Positions 1 to 8,326 are shown, numbered from the stretch's first letter. The stretch: 38,147 nucleotides of DNA from CAZQSL01 sp964595945 (GCA_964595945.1 CAZQSL010000022.1:1-38147), one strand, 5' to 3'. Notes: a model not told the origin generated them from the letters alone. Program-made: numbers and translations.

Positions 1-769
1 GCCTGCGGGTCCATTCGATGTCCCTGCCGGCGGCCTTGACCTCACCCGTGATGGCTGCGCCGAGATCGGAGTCCCACATGCCCTTCACAAAATCACCCGA
101 CGCGATCACCGGGATCAGAAAATCGATACGCCTGTCAGCCACCGAAGCGAGAAATGACACAAAACCACCCATACTAAGCCCCAGCACTCCCACAGGACCG
201 CCATACATCTTTTTCGACCACGTCACCAGCGATTTAACATCGCACACCGCCTGCCGGAAGGCGCCTACCGTACGCTTGAGGTCAGCCGTGATCATGTATT
301 CACCCGTCACCGTACCCCGTGGGGCGCGTGTGCCGTGATAGGGCTGCGTCATCGTCACGACATTGTACCCATAGCGTGCGATCGTCCAGCCCATCAGCCG
401 GTAATATGACGCTTCGCCGCCATCTTCCCGATATCCATGCACCAGCACCACCGTTGGCTTCCCCTTGCCGCCTCCAAGAGCCTCGTACCATACGCCTGTC
501 ACCACATCATTGGGGTGCTCGCCGGTCTTCACTTCGCTGTCGAATTCGTACCACACGGCGCGCACGCCGCTTTTGACATATTCCCGTGTCTCTCTCAGCA
601 CGGGTAGCGCCAGCCCCCTGTCGAAAAACAGCTCCGGCTTCTCGAAATACTCCGGCTTGCTGAGCCCTTCGAGATCAGTATCGTCTGACAATCCATAAGT
701 CTTGCCCATCAGAGGCTTCATTTCATTTTTCGACACAAACCTGTCAATTGCCTTCGCCATCCTGTTCAT
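1..769 (-). CDS. Alpha/beta hydrolase, C-terminus cut by window edge
   Basis: Partial gene reading leftward off the window; about 256 residues are visible. The start ATG (769-767) is preceded by GGAAGG seven bases upstream. The protein has no signal peptide. An HG motif at residues 111-112 fits the oxyanion region, and GLSMGG (197-202) is a nucleophile elbow with Ser199. The catalytic Asp and His should lie beyond the edge. This is the layout of a serine hydrolase of the alpha/beta fold with a long N-terminal extension (about 100 residues before the first core strand), as in acyl-peptide-hydrolase-like or dienelactone-hydrolase-like proteins. The substrate cannot be told. It is divergent from the bacteriohemerythrin gene with a 152-base spacer between them. 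Confidence 0.85.
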   Translation of the reverse strand, partial: MNRMAKAIDRFVSKNEMKPLMGKTYGLSDDTDLEGLSKPEYFEKPELFFDRGLALPVLRETREYVKSGVRAVWYEFDSEVKTGEHPNDVVTGVWYEALGGGKGKPTVVLVHGYREDGGEASYYRLMGWTIARYGYNVVTMTQPYHGTRAPRGTVTGEYMITADLKRTVGAFRQAVCDVKSLVTWSKKMYGGPVGVLGLSMGGFVSFLASVADRRIDFLIPVIASGDFVKGMWDSDLGAAITGEVKAAGRDIEWTRR

Positions 770-809
770 CGTGTCACCTTCCGAAATACCGATTGCATTC
801 TCTCTCAAT

Positions 810-839
810 TTTATAACATATATCATCTTTGCATGTCTT
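810..839 (-). promoter_or_regulatory. Possible promoter of the alpha/beta hydrolase
   Basis: Read on the minus strand: AAGACA (839-834), 18 bases, TATAAA (815-810), about 40 bases before the hydrolase start. The -35 is poor and the region is simply AT-rich, so this is a weak call. Confidence 0.3.
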
Positions 840-843
840 TTTG

Positions 844-872
844 TTCACATTTATCTCATTTTGAGTTACAAT
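844..872 (+). promoter_or_regulatory. Probable sigma-70 promoter of the bacteriohemerythrin gene
   Basis: TTCACA (844-849), 17-base spacer, TACAAT (867-872); one mismatch to consensus in each box with ideal spacing. The predicted start of transcription near 879 gives a leader of about 43 bases before the ATG at 922. Confidence 0.5.
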
Positions 873-921
873 TAATTGATCAGGCCTTCATGGCGACTGC
901 TCCGCGTGGAAGGGAAATCCG

Positions 922-1329
922 ATGCCTTACGCCGAATGGAACGACTCTTACAGCGTCAACATCGTCGAACTTGACAACCAGCATCAGATACTTCTCAGCA
1001 TGCTCAACGAGCTGTACGATGCCATGCTGCAAAAGAAGGAAGACGAAGTCCTTGCCAACATCCTCGACGAACTCATCGGCTACACCACCATCCACTTTGC
1101 CAGAGAAGAAGAGCTTATGAAAAAATACTTCTATCCCGGACTCCTCGTCCACAAAAAAGAACACGAATCTCTCACGGCACAGGTAGTGGCATTTCGCGAC
1201 AAACACCGTAGCGGGGAAATCACCGTCTCCGTCAAAGTTTTCGATTTCCTCGTCGACTGGCTCATCAAACACATCAAGGACACCGACAGGCGATACAGCG
1301 CGTTTCTCAATTCGCACGGCCAGAAATGA
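922..1329 (+). CDS. Bacteriohemerythrin
   Basis: Single-domain hemerythrin, 135 residues, the usual length for the free-standing bacterial form. It should fold as a four-helix bundle holding a non-heme di-iron site that reversibly binds O2, for oxygen storage, delivery or sensing in the cytoplasm. All seven ligands are visible in the family order: His21, His58, Glu62, His77, His81, His117 and Asp122. The start is supported by AAGGG seven bases upstream and by the typical N-terminus with an early Trp. There is no fused chemoreceptor or cyclase domain. Such proteins are common in anaerobes and microaerophiles that meet transient oxygen. It is transcribed alone and ends at a shared terminator. 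Confidence 0.95.
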   Translation: MPYAEWNDSYSVNIVELDNQHQILLSMLNELYDAMLQKKEDEVLANILDELIGYTTIHFAREEELMKKYFYPGLLVHKKEHESLTAQVVAFRDKHRSGEITVSVKVFDFLVDWLIKHIKDTDRRYSAFLNSHGQK

Positions 1330-1366
1330 CCCGCAGCCGCCATTTCCACGTATACATTCCCTCCAC

Positions 1367-1396
1367 AAAAAAAGAGCCCCACGACTGAGGCTCTTT
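1367..1396. terminator. Shared hairpin terminator between convergent genes
   Basis: Stem AAAGAGCC (1371-1378) pairs with GGCTCTTT (1389-1396) across a ten-base loop. On the minus strand it is followed by a run of seven Ts (opposite the As at 1367-1373), a good intrinsic terminator for the NifU-type gene. On the plus strand it follows bacteriohemerythrin but has only a short T tract. Confidence 0.75.
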
Positions 1397-1422
1397 CTGT
1401 ATATCGGTAAAAAATTACTGAA

Positions 1423-1644
1423 TCAGACGGCCACGACTTCTTTCACGCCAGGCACCTTTTCCTTGAGAAGCCGCTCGACGCCCATCTTCAGCGTCATCAT
1501 CGCACCGGGGCATCCGTGGCACGCACCCTGAAGTCTTACCTTCACGATACCGTCCTCGCCGACCTCGACCAGCTCAAGATCGCCGCCATCAGCCTGCAAG
1601 TGCACTCTTATTTCATTCAATACTTCCTGTACTTTGTCCTTCAT
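1423..1644 (-). CDS. NifU-like C-terminal domain protein (Fe-S scaffold)
   Basis: Small protein of 73 residues consisting of only the Nfu/NifU C-terminal domain. It holds the CHGCPG motif (Cys42, Cys45), whose cysteines bridge a [4Fe-4S] cluster at a dimer interface for delivery to apo-proteins. The upstream frame is open, but the ATG at 1644 is the better start: a GGGAGAG ribosome site lies eight bases before it and the family begins at this point with an amphipathic helix. It stands alone, without iscS or iscU nearby. Fe-S client proteins in the window include IspH, the ferredoxin and the radical SAM enzyme. Confidence 0.92.
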   Translation of the reverse strand: MKDKVQEVLNEIRVHLQADGGDLELVEVGEDGIVKVRLQGACHGCPGAMMTLKMGVERLLKEKVPGVKEVVAV

Positions 1645-1786
1645 GGCGATGCTCTCCCTTTCCCACCCGGCGCACGCCAGGCTCATGTATATTTGTAAAT
1701 ATTTCACACCAATTAAATGCCTACCAATATATTAACCACAAATGTTTCACTCCACCACCCCAACGCGCGCAATATTTGCACTTTTC

Positions 1787-1795
1787 TGCTATAAT
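1787..1795 (+). promoter_or_regulatory. Extended -10 promoter of the helicase gene
   Basis: TGC directly before TATAAT (1790-1795) gives a consensus extended -10 element. No good -35 lies 17 bases upstream, which extended -10 promoters tolerate. Predicted start near 1802, about 75 bases before the ATG at 1877. Confidence 0.6.
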
Positions 1796-1876
1796 TATCA
1801 ACGTCAACTGACATAATGCCCACACTGCGCGGCCACAGCCCATCTGCCGCCGCCCAAACCGACCGGACCCGACAAC

Positions 1877-4282
1877 ATGACTGATCAGACACAAAAGCCC
1901 CCGCGAAAACGCAAACCCAGACCACAGAAATCCACACCACCCGCACCGCCTCCCGCCTCCGATTTCCATTTCAAGGGATTCACCCTCGACCCATTTCAGG
2001 TCGATGCCATCAAATCCATCGAAAACGGCCACTCCGTCATCGTCGCCGCTCCCACGGGGGCCGGCAAAACCGTCATCGCGGAATACGCCATCTCCCGCGC
2101 ACTCGAACTCAATCGCAAAATCATCTACACGGCTCCCATCAAGGCGCTCTCCAACCAAAAATACCGCGACTTTTCCACCGAATACCCTGGCAAGATCGGC
2201 ATTATGACCGGCGACGTCATCCTCAATCCCGACGCCCCCGTCCTCATCATGACCACAGAAATCTTCCGCAACATCATATTCGACGCAACCGACGACCGTC
2301 TCGCGGATGTCGAGTCTGTCATCTTTGACGAAATCCACTACATCAACGACATGCAGCGCGGCACCGTCTGGGAAGAGTCCATCATCTTCGCGCCTCAAAA
2401 CATCACGTTTATCTGCCTCTCGGCCACCATCCCCAACTTCGCCGAATTTGCCGACTGGATGCGCTCAGTCCGCCAAAAACCCATCGACACCATCGTCGAA
2501 ACCCACCGCCCTGTCCCCCTTCGCGTCACTATCTGGGTCCCCGGCCACGGATTTGCCGAACTCAAGGACATCAAGGCTCTCGAACAGAAAAAAGACCCTG
2601 CCGACCGGCGCAAGCTCCGCAAAAAGCAGGGCTCCAATGTCGAAATCGTCAAATTTCTACGCAACAACGACCAATTCCCCTGCATCTATTTTCACTTCTC
2701 CCGCGTCGGATGCGAAGAGTACGCCCACCATTTCCGGGGCGCAAGACTCCTCAAAAGCCACGAACGCGCCCGCGCCCTCGAAATCTTCGAAACACTCGCA
2801 AAACAGTTCGACATCACCACCCGCACCCAGACCGACATCTTCCGCGAACTCCTCAGCGACGGCGTCGCCTATCACCACGCTGGCGTACTCCCGGCCATCA
2901 AGGAAATCATCGAACGCCTCTATACCCTCGGCCTCATCAAACTGCTCTTCACCACCGAAACCTTCGCCGTCGGCATCAACATGCCAGCACGCGCCGTCAT
3001 CTTCCACAACATTATGAAAAACGACGGCATCTCGTTCAGATACCTCACTGCCCGCGAATTTCAGCAGATGGCAGGCCGCGCAGGCCGCCGCGGCATCGAC
3101 CCCGTCGGCTATGCCTACGCATGCGTTCAGCCCATGGACATCAATTACGAATCAATCAAGCATACCATTTCTCTCAATGTGGAAAACATCGAATCCCAGT
3201 TCTCTCTCTCCTACTCTTCCATCCTCAACCTGCTCAAAACCTACGGTGACGGCATCTACACGGTAGCGGAAAAATCATTCAACAACTACAAAAACGTCTC
3301 GACCATCCAGACGCTCAAACAGCGTATCGCACCACAGCGCGAGGAGATCGCCAGGCTCAAAGCCTCACCTTGCCGCCACAATGACTACTACAATCTGATC
3401 ACCGACCTCAAACGTCTCAACGCCGATCTCGCCCGCTTTTCCAAAATGCTCAAACTCCACGGCCACCACTCCGACAAAAAAAAGGACGATCTCCTGAGCC
3501 GCATCGCTTCCACAAAAGAGGCCATCAGGGGCAATACCTGCACGCGATGCACACGCTACAAACACTGCATGTCGATCCTCCGTTCCATCAACGAACTCGA
3601 AGAGTCCTCCTCGACGCTTTCAAAAGAGATCGTCGAACTCGAAAACCTCCAGCGCGACATCATACGCCGGCGCCTCAGCCTCCTGCAGAAGCTCGGCTAC
3701 ATCGACGGCAACACGCTCCTGCCCCGCGGTCTCATCGCTTCACAGATTTTCGGCTATGAGCTTGTCTTTACGGAGCTTTACTTCGCCGGCTACTTTCAGG
3801 ACCTGCCGCCCGAAGGGATCAATGTGCTAATATCCTCGATCGTATTCGAAGCACGCCGCGGCACTACCTATCGCCGCATATCCGATCACAAGATCGGCGC
3901 GACTATACAGGAGGCCACGCGCCATGTCGATCAGCTCCGCAGCCTCGAATCATCGTTCGGCGTCCCACCGCTGGTCAAACTCCTCGATGACCGCCTCAAC
4001 AGCGCGGTCCTCGAATGGTCGCGCGGTATCAAGTTCGAGGAACTCAAGCGATTCACTTCCGGCGACGATGGCGACCTCGTACGATCATTCCGCCTCATTG
4101 TCGATTTTATCCGTCAGCTCAAGCACGCCATCAATGATCCCACGCTCAACTCAAAGCTCGATAAATGCGTGTCACTCCTGTACCGCGATGTCGTCGACGC
4201 TGAAGCGCAGCTCTCGCTATCGATCGACGAAGGGAGCCAAGACGACGGAGCGCCTGACCCTGCCGCCGGATTCCGCGCCTGA
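1877..4282 (+). CDS. Ski2-like DEAD/DEAH-box RNA helicase
   Basis: Superfamily 2 helicase of 801 residues resembling Mtr4/Ski2 and bacterial HelY. A basic, Pro-rich N-terminus (1-28) is followed by a RecA-like domain with the Walker A motif APTGAGKT (58-65), motif Ia around TAPIKALSNQ (85-94), DEIH (151-154) and SAT (182-184). The second RecA domain carries motif VI QMAGRAGRRG (397-406). The C-terminal part (about 600-790) looks like a DSHCT helical bundle. Between them is a charged, helix-rich insert with Cys499, Cys555, Cys558 and Cys564, a possible metal site. These enzymes unwind RNA for processing or decay. No ribosome site is obvious before the ATG. The gene heads a plus-strand block and is 110 bases from the radical SAM gene. 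Confidence 0.93.
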   Translation: MTDQTQKPPRKRKPRPQKSTPPAPPPASDFHFKGFTLDPFQVDAIKSIENGHSVIVAAPTGAGKTVIAEYAISRALELNRKIIYTAPIKALSNQKYRDFSTEYPGKIGIMTGDVILNPDAPVLIMTTEIFRNIIFDATDDRLADVESVIFDEIHYINDMQRGTVWEESIIFAPQNITFICLSATIPNFAEFADWMRSVRQKPIDTIVETHRPVPLRVTIWVPGHGFAELKDIKALEQKKDPADRRKLRKKQGSNVEIVKFLRNNDQFPCIYFHFSRVGCEEYAHHFRGARLLKSHERARALEIFETLAKQFDITTRTQTDIFRELLSDGVAYHHAGVLPAIKEIIERLYTLGLIKLLFTTETFAVGINMPARAVIFHNIMKNDGISFRYLTAREFQQMAGRAGRRGIDPVGYAYACVQPMDINYESIKHTISLNVENIESQFSLSYSSILNLLKTYGDGIYTVAEKSFNNYKNVSTIQTLKQRIAPQREEIARLKASPCRHNDYYNLITDLKRLNADLARFSKMLKLHGHHSDKKKDDLLSRIASTKEAIRGNTCTRCTRYKHCMSILRSINELEESSSTLSKEIVELENLQRDIIRRRLSLLQKLGYIDGNTLLPRGLIASQIFGYELVFTELYFAGYFQDLPPEGINVLISSIVFEARRGTTYRRISDHKIGATIQEATRHVDQLRSLESSFGVPPLVKLLDDRLNSAVLEWSRGIKFEELKRFTSGDDGDLVRSFRLIVDFIRQLKHAINDPTLNSKLDKCVSLLYRDVVDAEAQLSLSIDEGSQDDGAPDPAAGFRA

Positions 4283-4334
4283 CGCAACGCCATCGCCGGC
4301 ACTGCTGGATATTTCACTGGCAACGGCTCTGCCC

Positions 4335-4348
4335 CAGCCCCGGGGCTG
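4335..4348. terminator. GC-rich palindrome after the helicase gene
   Basis: CAGCCCCGGGGCTG is a perfect 14-base palindrome 53 bases after the helicase stop. There is no T tract behind it, so it could be a weak or factor-dependent terminator or a protein-binding site. Confidence 0.35.
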
Positions 4349-4357
4349 CCCGCGCAT

Positions 4358-4386
4358 TTGACTTTAGAGACAGTGAGACTGACAAT
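4358..4386 (+). promoter_or_regulatory. Candidate promoter at the radical SAM start codon
   Basis: TTGACT (4358-4363), 17-base spacer, GACAAT (4381-4386). The expected start of transcription falls at about 4393, the A of the start ATG. The gene has no recognisable ribosome site, so a leaderless transcript is possible. The -10 has only four matches to consensus. Confidence 0.4.
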
Positions 4387-4392
4387 GACAAT

Positions 4393-5811
4393 ATGAAAGT
4401 ACTGCTGATAAATCCCGGCTCCGACACGGTGGCCACGGCAGGACGCTACAGGAGATTTCTCTCGCCCATGCCGCCGATCAGCCTTGCTTATGTTGCGGCA
4501 TCGCTGGAGCGGGCAGGATTTCCGGTAGAAATTTTCGAGGATTTCATCGCCTCGCAGGGCAATCCTGACGCGGTCTTCGATCATGTGCGCGATACACGGC
4601 CGGATGTTGTGGGCATATCCGGCGTCACGGCGACCGCCCCGAGATCATTCGATATAGGCGCCCGCATCAAGCGGCAATTCCCCGACATCAAAGTCATCTT
4701 CGGCAACATTCATCCGAGCATTTTTTATGAGGATTTCCTCATAAAAAGCGGTGCTGACGCAGTCGTGATGGGCGAGGGCGAAGTATCGACGCCCAATCTC
4801 ATACGTGCGATAGCGGATGGCGATGCGCTGTCAGGCGTCAGGGGCATAGCGTATCGTGATGGCGGCGAAGTGCGCGTCACGGAGCCTGAGCAATTCATCA
4901 CCGATCTCGACAGGCTGCCTTTTCCGGCGTGGCACCTGTTTCCGCTTGAGCGATACCGCATTTTCAATTTCGCGCGAGTGCGCGAACCCGGCACCCTCGT
5001 GCTTGGCTCACGCGGTTGCCCATATAATTGCAACTATTGCAGCCTCAAGATCATGGGGCGGCGGCGGCGGCGGCGTTCGCCTGAAAACATCGCGGCGGAA
5101 TTCGAGCACCTTTTCAATCTTTTCGGCTATGTGCAGCCCTCGTTCATCGACCCCATTTTCCCTTTTTCAAAAGAAGAGGGGCTGGCGTTCAGCCGCTGCC
5201 TCATAGCGCGCGGACTGCACAAAAAAGTCACGTGGATCACCGAAACCCGAGTCGATCTCGTCGATGAGGAACTCCTCTGCGAGATGGCACACGCCGGACT
5301 TTCGCGCATCATGTACGGCTTCGAGACAGGCTCGCAGGAAGGTATCGAGTCGATCAACAAAAGCACGACGCTCGGGCAGGCGCGCCGCACGGTCGCCATG
5401 ACGCGCAAGGCAGGTATCCAGATCATCGGATTTTTCATGCTCGGCGTCCCCGGCGACACTGAGGCTTCCATTGATCAGACTATCCGTTTCGCTTCGATGC
5501 TGAAGATTGATTTTGCGAAATTTACTGTCTTTTCGCCCTTCCCGGGTACAAAAATCTACGAGGAACTCCGCGAGCAGGGCAAACTCCCCGACAGTCTTCC
5601 CTGGGAGTCGTACACGAGCTATCCTTCTCGTGAAATCCCCGCTGCCTATATCCCGGAAGGACTGACCAATGGCGATATTATGCGGCTGCAGAAGAAAGCT
5701 TTCTTCAATTTTTACCTCCGCCCCCGGGCCATATTCAACCATCTTTTCCGTATCCGCTCGCTCAGGATCAGGGACATGGTCGACGGTCTTATGACACTGT
5801 TGAAAAATTGA
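4393..5811 (+). CDS. B12-binding radical SAM protein
   Basis: 472 residues. The N-terminal third (about 1-150) is a cobalamin-binding Rossmann domain starting with VLLINPG and containing GNIHPS (104-109); it lacks the classical DxHxxG loop, as many family members do. A radical SAM barrel follows, with the cluster motif CPYNCNYC (Cys209, Cys213, Cys216). This is the BchE/P-methylase-like architecture, which methylates or rearranges unactivated carbon or phosphorus centres using methylcobalamin and S-adenosylmethionine. The substrate is unknown. A run of six arginines (223-228) comes from a CGG repeat just after the cluster motif. The start is fixed by the domain edge. Codon use is less C-ending than its neighbours. 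A methyltransferase follows, but no recognisable natural-product cluster. Confidence 0.92.
   Translation: MKVLLINPGSDTVATAGRYRRFLSPMPPISLAYVAASLERAGFPVEIFEDFIASQGNPDAVFDHVRDTRPDVVGISGVTATAPRSFDIGARIKRQFPDIKVIFGNIHPSIFYEDFLIKSGADAVVMGEGEVSTPNLIRAIADGDALSGVRGIAYRDGGEVRVTEPEQFITDLDRLPFPAWHLFPLERYRIFNFARVREPGTLVLGSRGCPYNCNYCSLKIMGRRRRRRSPENIAAEFEHLFNLFGYVQPSFIDPIFPFSKEEGLAFSRCLIARGLHKKVTWITETRVDLVDEELLCEMAHAGLSRIMYGFETGSQEGIESINKSTTLGQARRTVAMTRKAGIQIIGFFMLGVPGDTEASIDQTIRFASMLKIDFAKFTVFSPFPGTKIYEELREQGKLPDSLPWESYTSYPSREIPAAYIPEGLTNGDIMRLQKKAFFNFYLRPRAIFNHLFRIRSLRIRDMVDGLMTLLKN
5057..5074 (+). repeat. Six-unit GGC microsatellite inside the radical SAM gene
   Basis: Six perfect GGC units, read in frame as CGG arginine codons, make a six-Arg run at residues 223-228. 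Units are three bases, so slippage would change the number of arginines without shifting the frame. Confidence 0.8.
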
Positions 5812-5922
5812 CCGGTGATTTTTTCTAACAATCCGCTGATATTTCAGAGTTAAAATGTCTAAACGTTGTGTGCGACCGGGAAAGAACGCCCGGCGGATAA
5901 TAAGCATGGGGACAACCGCAAT

Positions 5923-6732
5923 ATGACAACACGGAAATATGTGCATGGATACTCGGAGCGCGAGGCTGGCAGACTGTGTGATCAGGCCGGCGCGCTCGAA
6001 CGGCTGCTGCATCACGATACGGTGTTCGCGCCAGGCTCGCTTGTGCTCGAAGCCGGTTGCGGAGTGGGCGCGCAGACGCGCATCATCGCTCCGGCCAATC
6101 CCGATTGCCATTTTGTTTCGGTCGATATTTCGCACGATTCGCTCGCCGGGGCAAAGTCGATGGCAAGCGTGTGCGGCATCTCCAATGTGGATTTCCGGCA
6201 GGCGGACATTTTCGATCTGCCATACGAGGACAGGCACTTCGACGCGGCGATGTTCTGCTTTGTGCTCGAGCATCTGTCCGACCCCGTAGCGGCGTTGCGG
6301 TCAGTCGCGAAAAAGGTGCGCCCCGGCGGCACTGTCGTCGTGATCGAGGGCGACCACGGCTCATCCATGCTGCATCCTTACGATGAAAACGCAATGGCCG
6401 CGATCCGGTGTCTCGTCGCGCTACAGCGCAGCGCGGGAGGCGATGCCGACATCGGGCGAAGCCTGCGCCCGATGCTCGTGTCAGCCGGCCTGGCCGATGT
6501 GTCCGTCAGTCCACGAATGGTCTATTGCGACGCCGGCGACCCCGGTCTTCAGGACGCCTTTGTGCTCAAAACTTTTACTGCGATGGTCGAAGGGGTCGCG
6601 GACGCCGCGCTTGCAGCCGGGATGATGGCCCGCGATGACTGGGATTCGGGGATCGCGGCGCTGAAACGTTCTTCGGAGCCAGACGGGGTTTTCTGCTACA
6701 CGTTTTTCAAGGCGGTGGCATCCGTCGCGTGA
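5923..6732 (+). CDS. Class I SAM-dependent methyltransferase
   Basis: 269 residues from the ATG at 5923. The open frame extends upstream to a TTG at 5866, but the family begins near the motif YVHGYSEREA (6-15), so the ATG is preferred. Motif I VLEAGCGVGAQ (41-51) binds S-adenosylmethionine; an acidic residue at the end of strand 2 (SVDIS) and a DLPYEDRHFDAAM stretch mark motifs II to IV. This UbiE/COQ5-like fold methylates small molecules in the cytoplasm; the substrate cannot be inferred. It lies 111 bases after the radical SAM gene with similar codon use, which hints at a shared history, but it may have its own promoter. Confidence 0.9.
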   Translation: MTTRKYVHGYSEREAGRLCDQAGALERLLHHDTVFAPGSLVLEAGCGVGAQTRIIAPANPDCHFVSVDISHDSLAGAKSMASVCGISNVDFRQADIFDLPYEDRHFDAAMFCFVLEHLSDPVAALRSVAKKVRPGGTVVVIEGDHGSSMLHPYDENAMAAIRCLVALQRSAGGDADIGRSLRPMLVSAGLADVSVSPRMVYCDAGDPGLQDAFVLKTFTAMVEGVADAALAAGMMARDDWDSGIAALKRSSEPDGVFCYTFFKAVASVA

Positions 6733-6761
6733 AGATGGTGGTGGATTTGTGCCGCGCGTTC

Positions 6762-6770
6762 TGATATATT
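6762..6770 (+). promoter_or_regulatory. Possible extended -10 promoter of rfaE2
   Basis: TGA followed by TATATT (6765-6770) forms an extended -10 with one mismatch. Predicted start near 6777, about 39 bases before the ATG at 6816. No -35 of note. Confidence 0.4.
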
Positions 6771-6815
6771 ATTGTGACGAAATGCAAATCTACGCGGAAT
6801 CCCGGAAGGATGGAA

Positions 6816-7310
6816 ATGGAAGCGTTCGATCTCTTTCAGCACAAGACAAAGCCCCTCGCGGAACTCTGTGAAATCATCGGACAGTTGAGAGCGGAAGGAA
6901 AAAGGATTGCGCTCACCAACGGCAGTTTCGATCTCATGCACGTCGGTCACCTGCACTATTTCAGAGGCGCGAAAAAGCAGGCGGACATTGTCGTAGCCGC
7001 AGTCAATTCCGATGCGAGCGTACGCGCCATCAAGGGCGATACCCGCCCCTATATCAACGAAGCCGGTCGCATGCTGCTCGTCGCCGCGCTCGAAGATGTC
7101 GACTATGTCACCATCACCGACGAACCCAACGCCGAAACGATCCTCCACGACATCAGGCCCGACATCTACGTGAAAGGCCCCGACTTCACCGCCGACACAG
7201 TGCCCGGTCGCGATATCGTACTCTCATACGGCGGTCAGATCGTCATCACCGGCGACTCTATCCACTCGTCCACCGGCGTCATCGAACGCATCAAGGACAA
7301 GCACAGATAG
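6816..7310 (+). CDS. rfaE2: RfaE2, heptose 1-phosphate adenylyltransferase
   Basis: 164 residues with the cytidylyltransferase-like fold. The nucleotide-binding HxGH signature is HVGH (42-45), preceded by LTNGSFDLM. It matches the free-standing C-terminal half of HldE, which makes ADP-D-glycero-beta-D-manno-heptose from the heptose 1-phosphate for the lipopolysaccharide inner core. Three starts are possible. The ATG at 6816 has GGAAGG six bases upstream; the ATG at 6810 lies too close to it and the GTG at 6774 has nothing. The kinase half (HldE1/RfaE1) and GmhA/B are not in the window. MoxR follows 32 bases later, probably co-transcribed. A related cytidylyltransferase with another sugar is the main alternative. 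Confidence 0.9.
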   Translation: MEAFDLFQHKTKPLAELCEIIGQLRAEGKRIALTNGSFDLMHVGHLHYFRGAKKQADIVVAAVNSDASVRAIKGDTRPYINEAGRMLLVAALEDVDYVTITDEPNAETILHDIRPDIYVKGPDFTADTVPGRDIVLSYGGQIVITGDSIHSSTGVIERIKDKHR

Positions 7311-7342
7311 TCCGTATCCCACTCCCACTGGAGCATCATCAA

Positions 7343-8326
7343 GTGAATTCCCAAGACGCTTCCCGACTCATATCCGAAATCAAATCCGAAGTGGCAAAGG
7401 CCGTCGTCGGCCAGCACGAAGTAGTCGAAGAAACCATCACCGCCCTGCTCTGCCAGGGACATGTGCTGCTCGTAGGCGTGCCCGGCCTCGCCAAAACTCT
7501 GCTCGTCAAAACCATCGCCGCCACGATGGACCTCTCCTTCAGCCGTATCCAGTTCACGCCCGACCTAATGCCGGCCGATATCACGGGCACTGAAATCTTC
7601 ACCGACGACCCACACAAGGGCCGCGGATTCTCATTTCTCAAGGGCCCCGTCTTCGCCAATGTCATCCTCGCCGACGAAATCAACCGTACGCCACCTAAAA
7701 CCCAGGCCGCACTCCTCCAGTCCATGCAGGAACTTCAGATCACCGCAGCCGGCAAGACATATTCGCTCGACCGCCCGTTTTTTGTGCTCGCCACCCAGAA
7801 CCCCATCGAACAGGAGGGCACCTATCCGCTGCCCGAAGCACAGCTCGACAGGTTCATGTTCGAGACCCGCGTCGGCTATCCCTCCGCCGATGACGAAGTC
7901 CTCATCGTCAAGCAGACCACATCCGATGCCACTATAAATATCAAGTCAGTAATAACCGCGAAAGAAATTATCGCCATACAGCAACTTGTCCGCACCGTTC
8001 CCGTCGCCGATCATGTCGTGCGCTATGCCGTGGAGCTCGCGCGCCACACGCGTCCCGGCCAGTCCGACACGCCTGACTTCATCCGCAAGTGGGTCGCGTG
8101 GGGAGCAGGCCCGCGCGCGGCTCAATACCTCACGCTCGGCGCAAAGGCTCACGCACTCATGCGCGGCGCGCAAAACGCTACTGTCGACGATGTCCGCGCG
8201 ATGGCGTTTCCCGTCCTGCGCCACAGGGTTGTCCCCAACTTTGCCGCTGGCGCCGAAGGCATCGACTCGGAGTCCATCATCTCCAATCTCCTCACCGATG
8301 TCAAAGCCCCGACCGGCAGGATGTAG
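7343..8326 (+). CDS. moxR: MoxR-family AAA+ ATPase
   Basis: 327 residues, standard MoxR length. Walker A is GVPGLAKT (45-52), Walker B is LADEIN (109-114), then the sensor motif LATQNP and the C-terminal lid domain. MoxR proteins act as chaperone-like ATPases that assemble or activate metal centres and complexes, usually with a von Willebrand factor A partner. The start is a GTG with GGAG nine bases before it. Partners normally found downstream (DUF58, VWA or BatA-like proteins) are absent: the next gene is convergent and unrelated. The client is therefore unknown. Confidence 0.93.
   Translation: MNSQDASRLISEIKSEVAKAVVGQHEVVEETITALLCQGHVLLVGVPGLAKTLLVKTIAATMDLSFSRIQFTPDLMPADITGTEIFTDDPHKGRGFSFLKGPVFANVILADEINRTPPKTQAALLQSMQELQITAAGKTYSLDRPFFVLATQNPIEQEGTYPLPEAQLDRFMFETRVGYPSADDEVLIVKQTTSDATINIKSVITAKEIIAIQQLVRTVPVADHVVRYAVELARHTRPGQSDTPDFIRKWVAWGAGPRAAQYLTLGAKAHALMRGAQNATVDDVRAMAFPVLRHRVVPNFAAGAEGIDSESIISNLLTDVKAPTGRM

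Noticed and set aside
1776..1795. TTGCAC as a -35 box for the helicase promoter
   Set aside because: Only eight bases separate it from TATAAT; the extended -10 explains the promoter better.
5167..6273. 368-codon open frame on the minus strand across the radical SAM and methyltransferase genes
   Set aside because: Runs antisense through two well-identified genes and has no recognisable domain.
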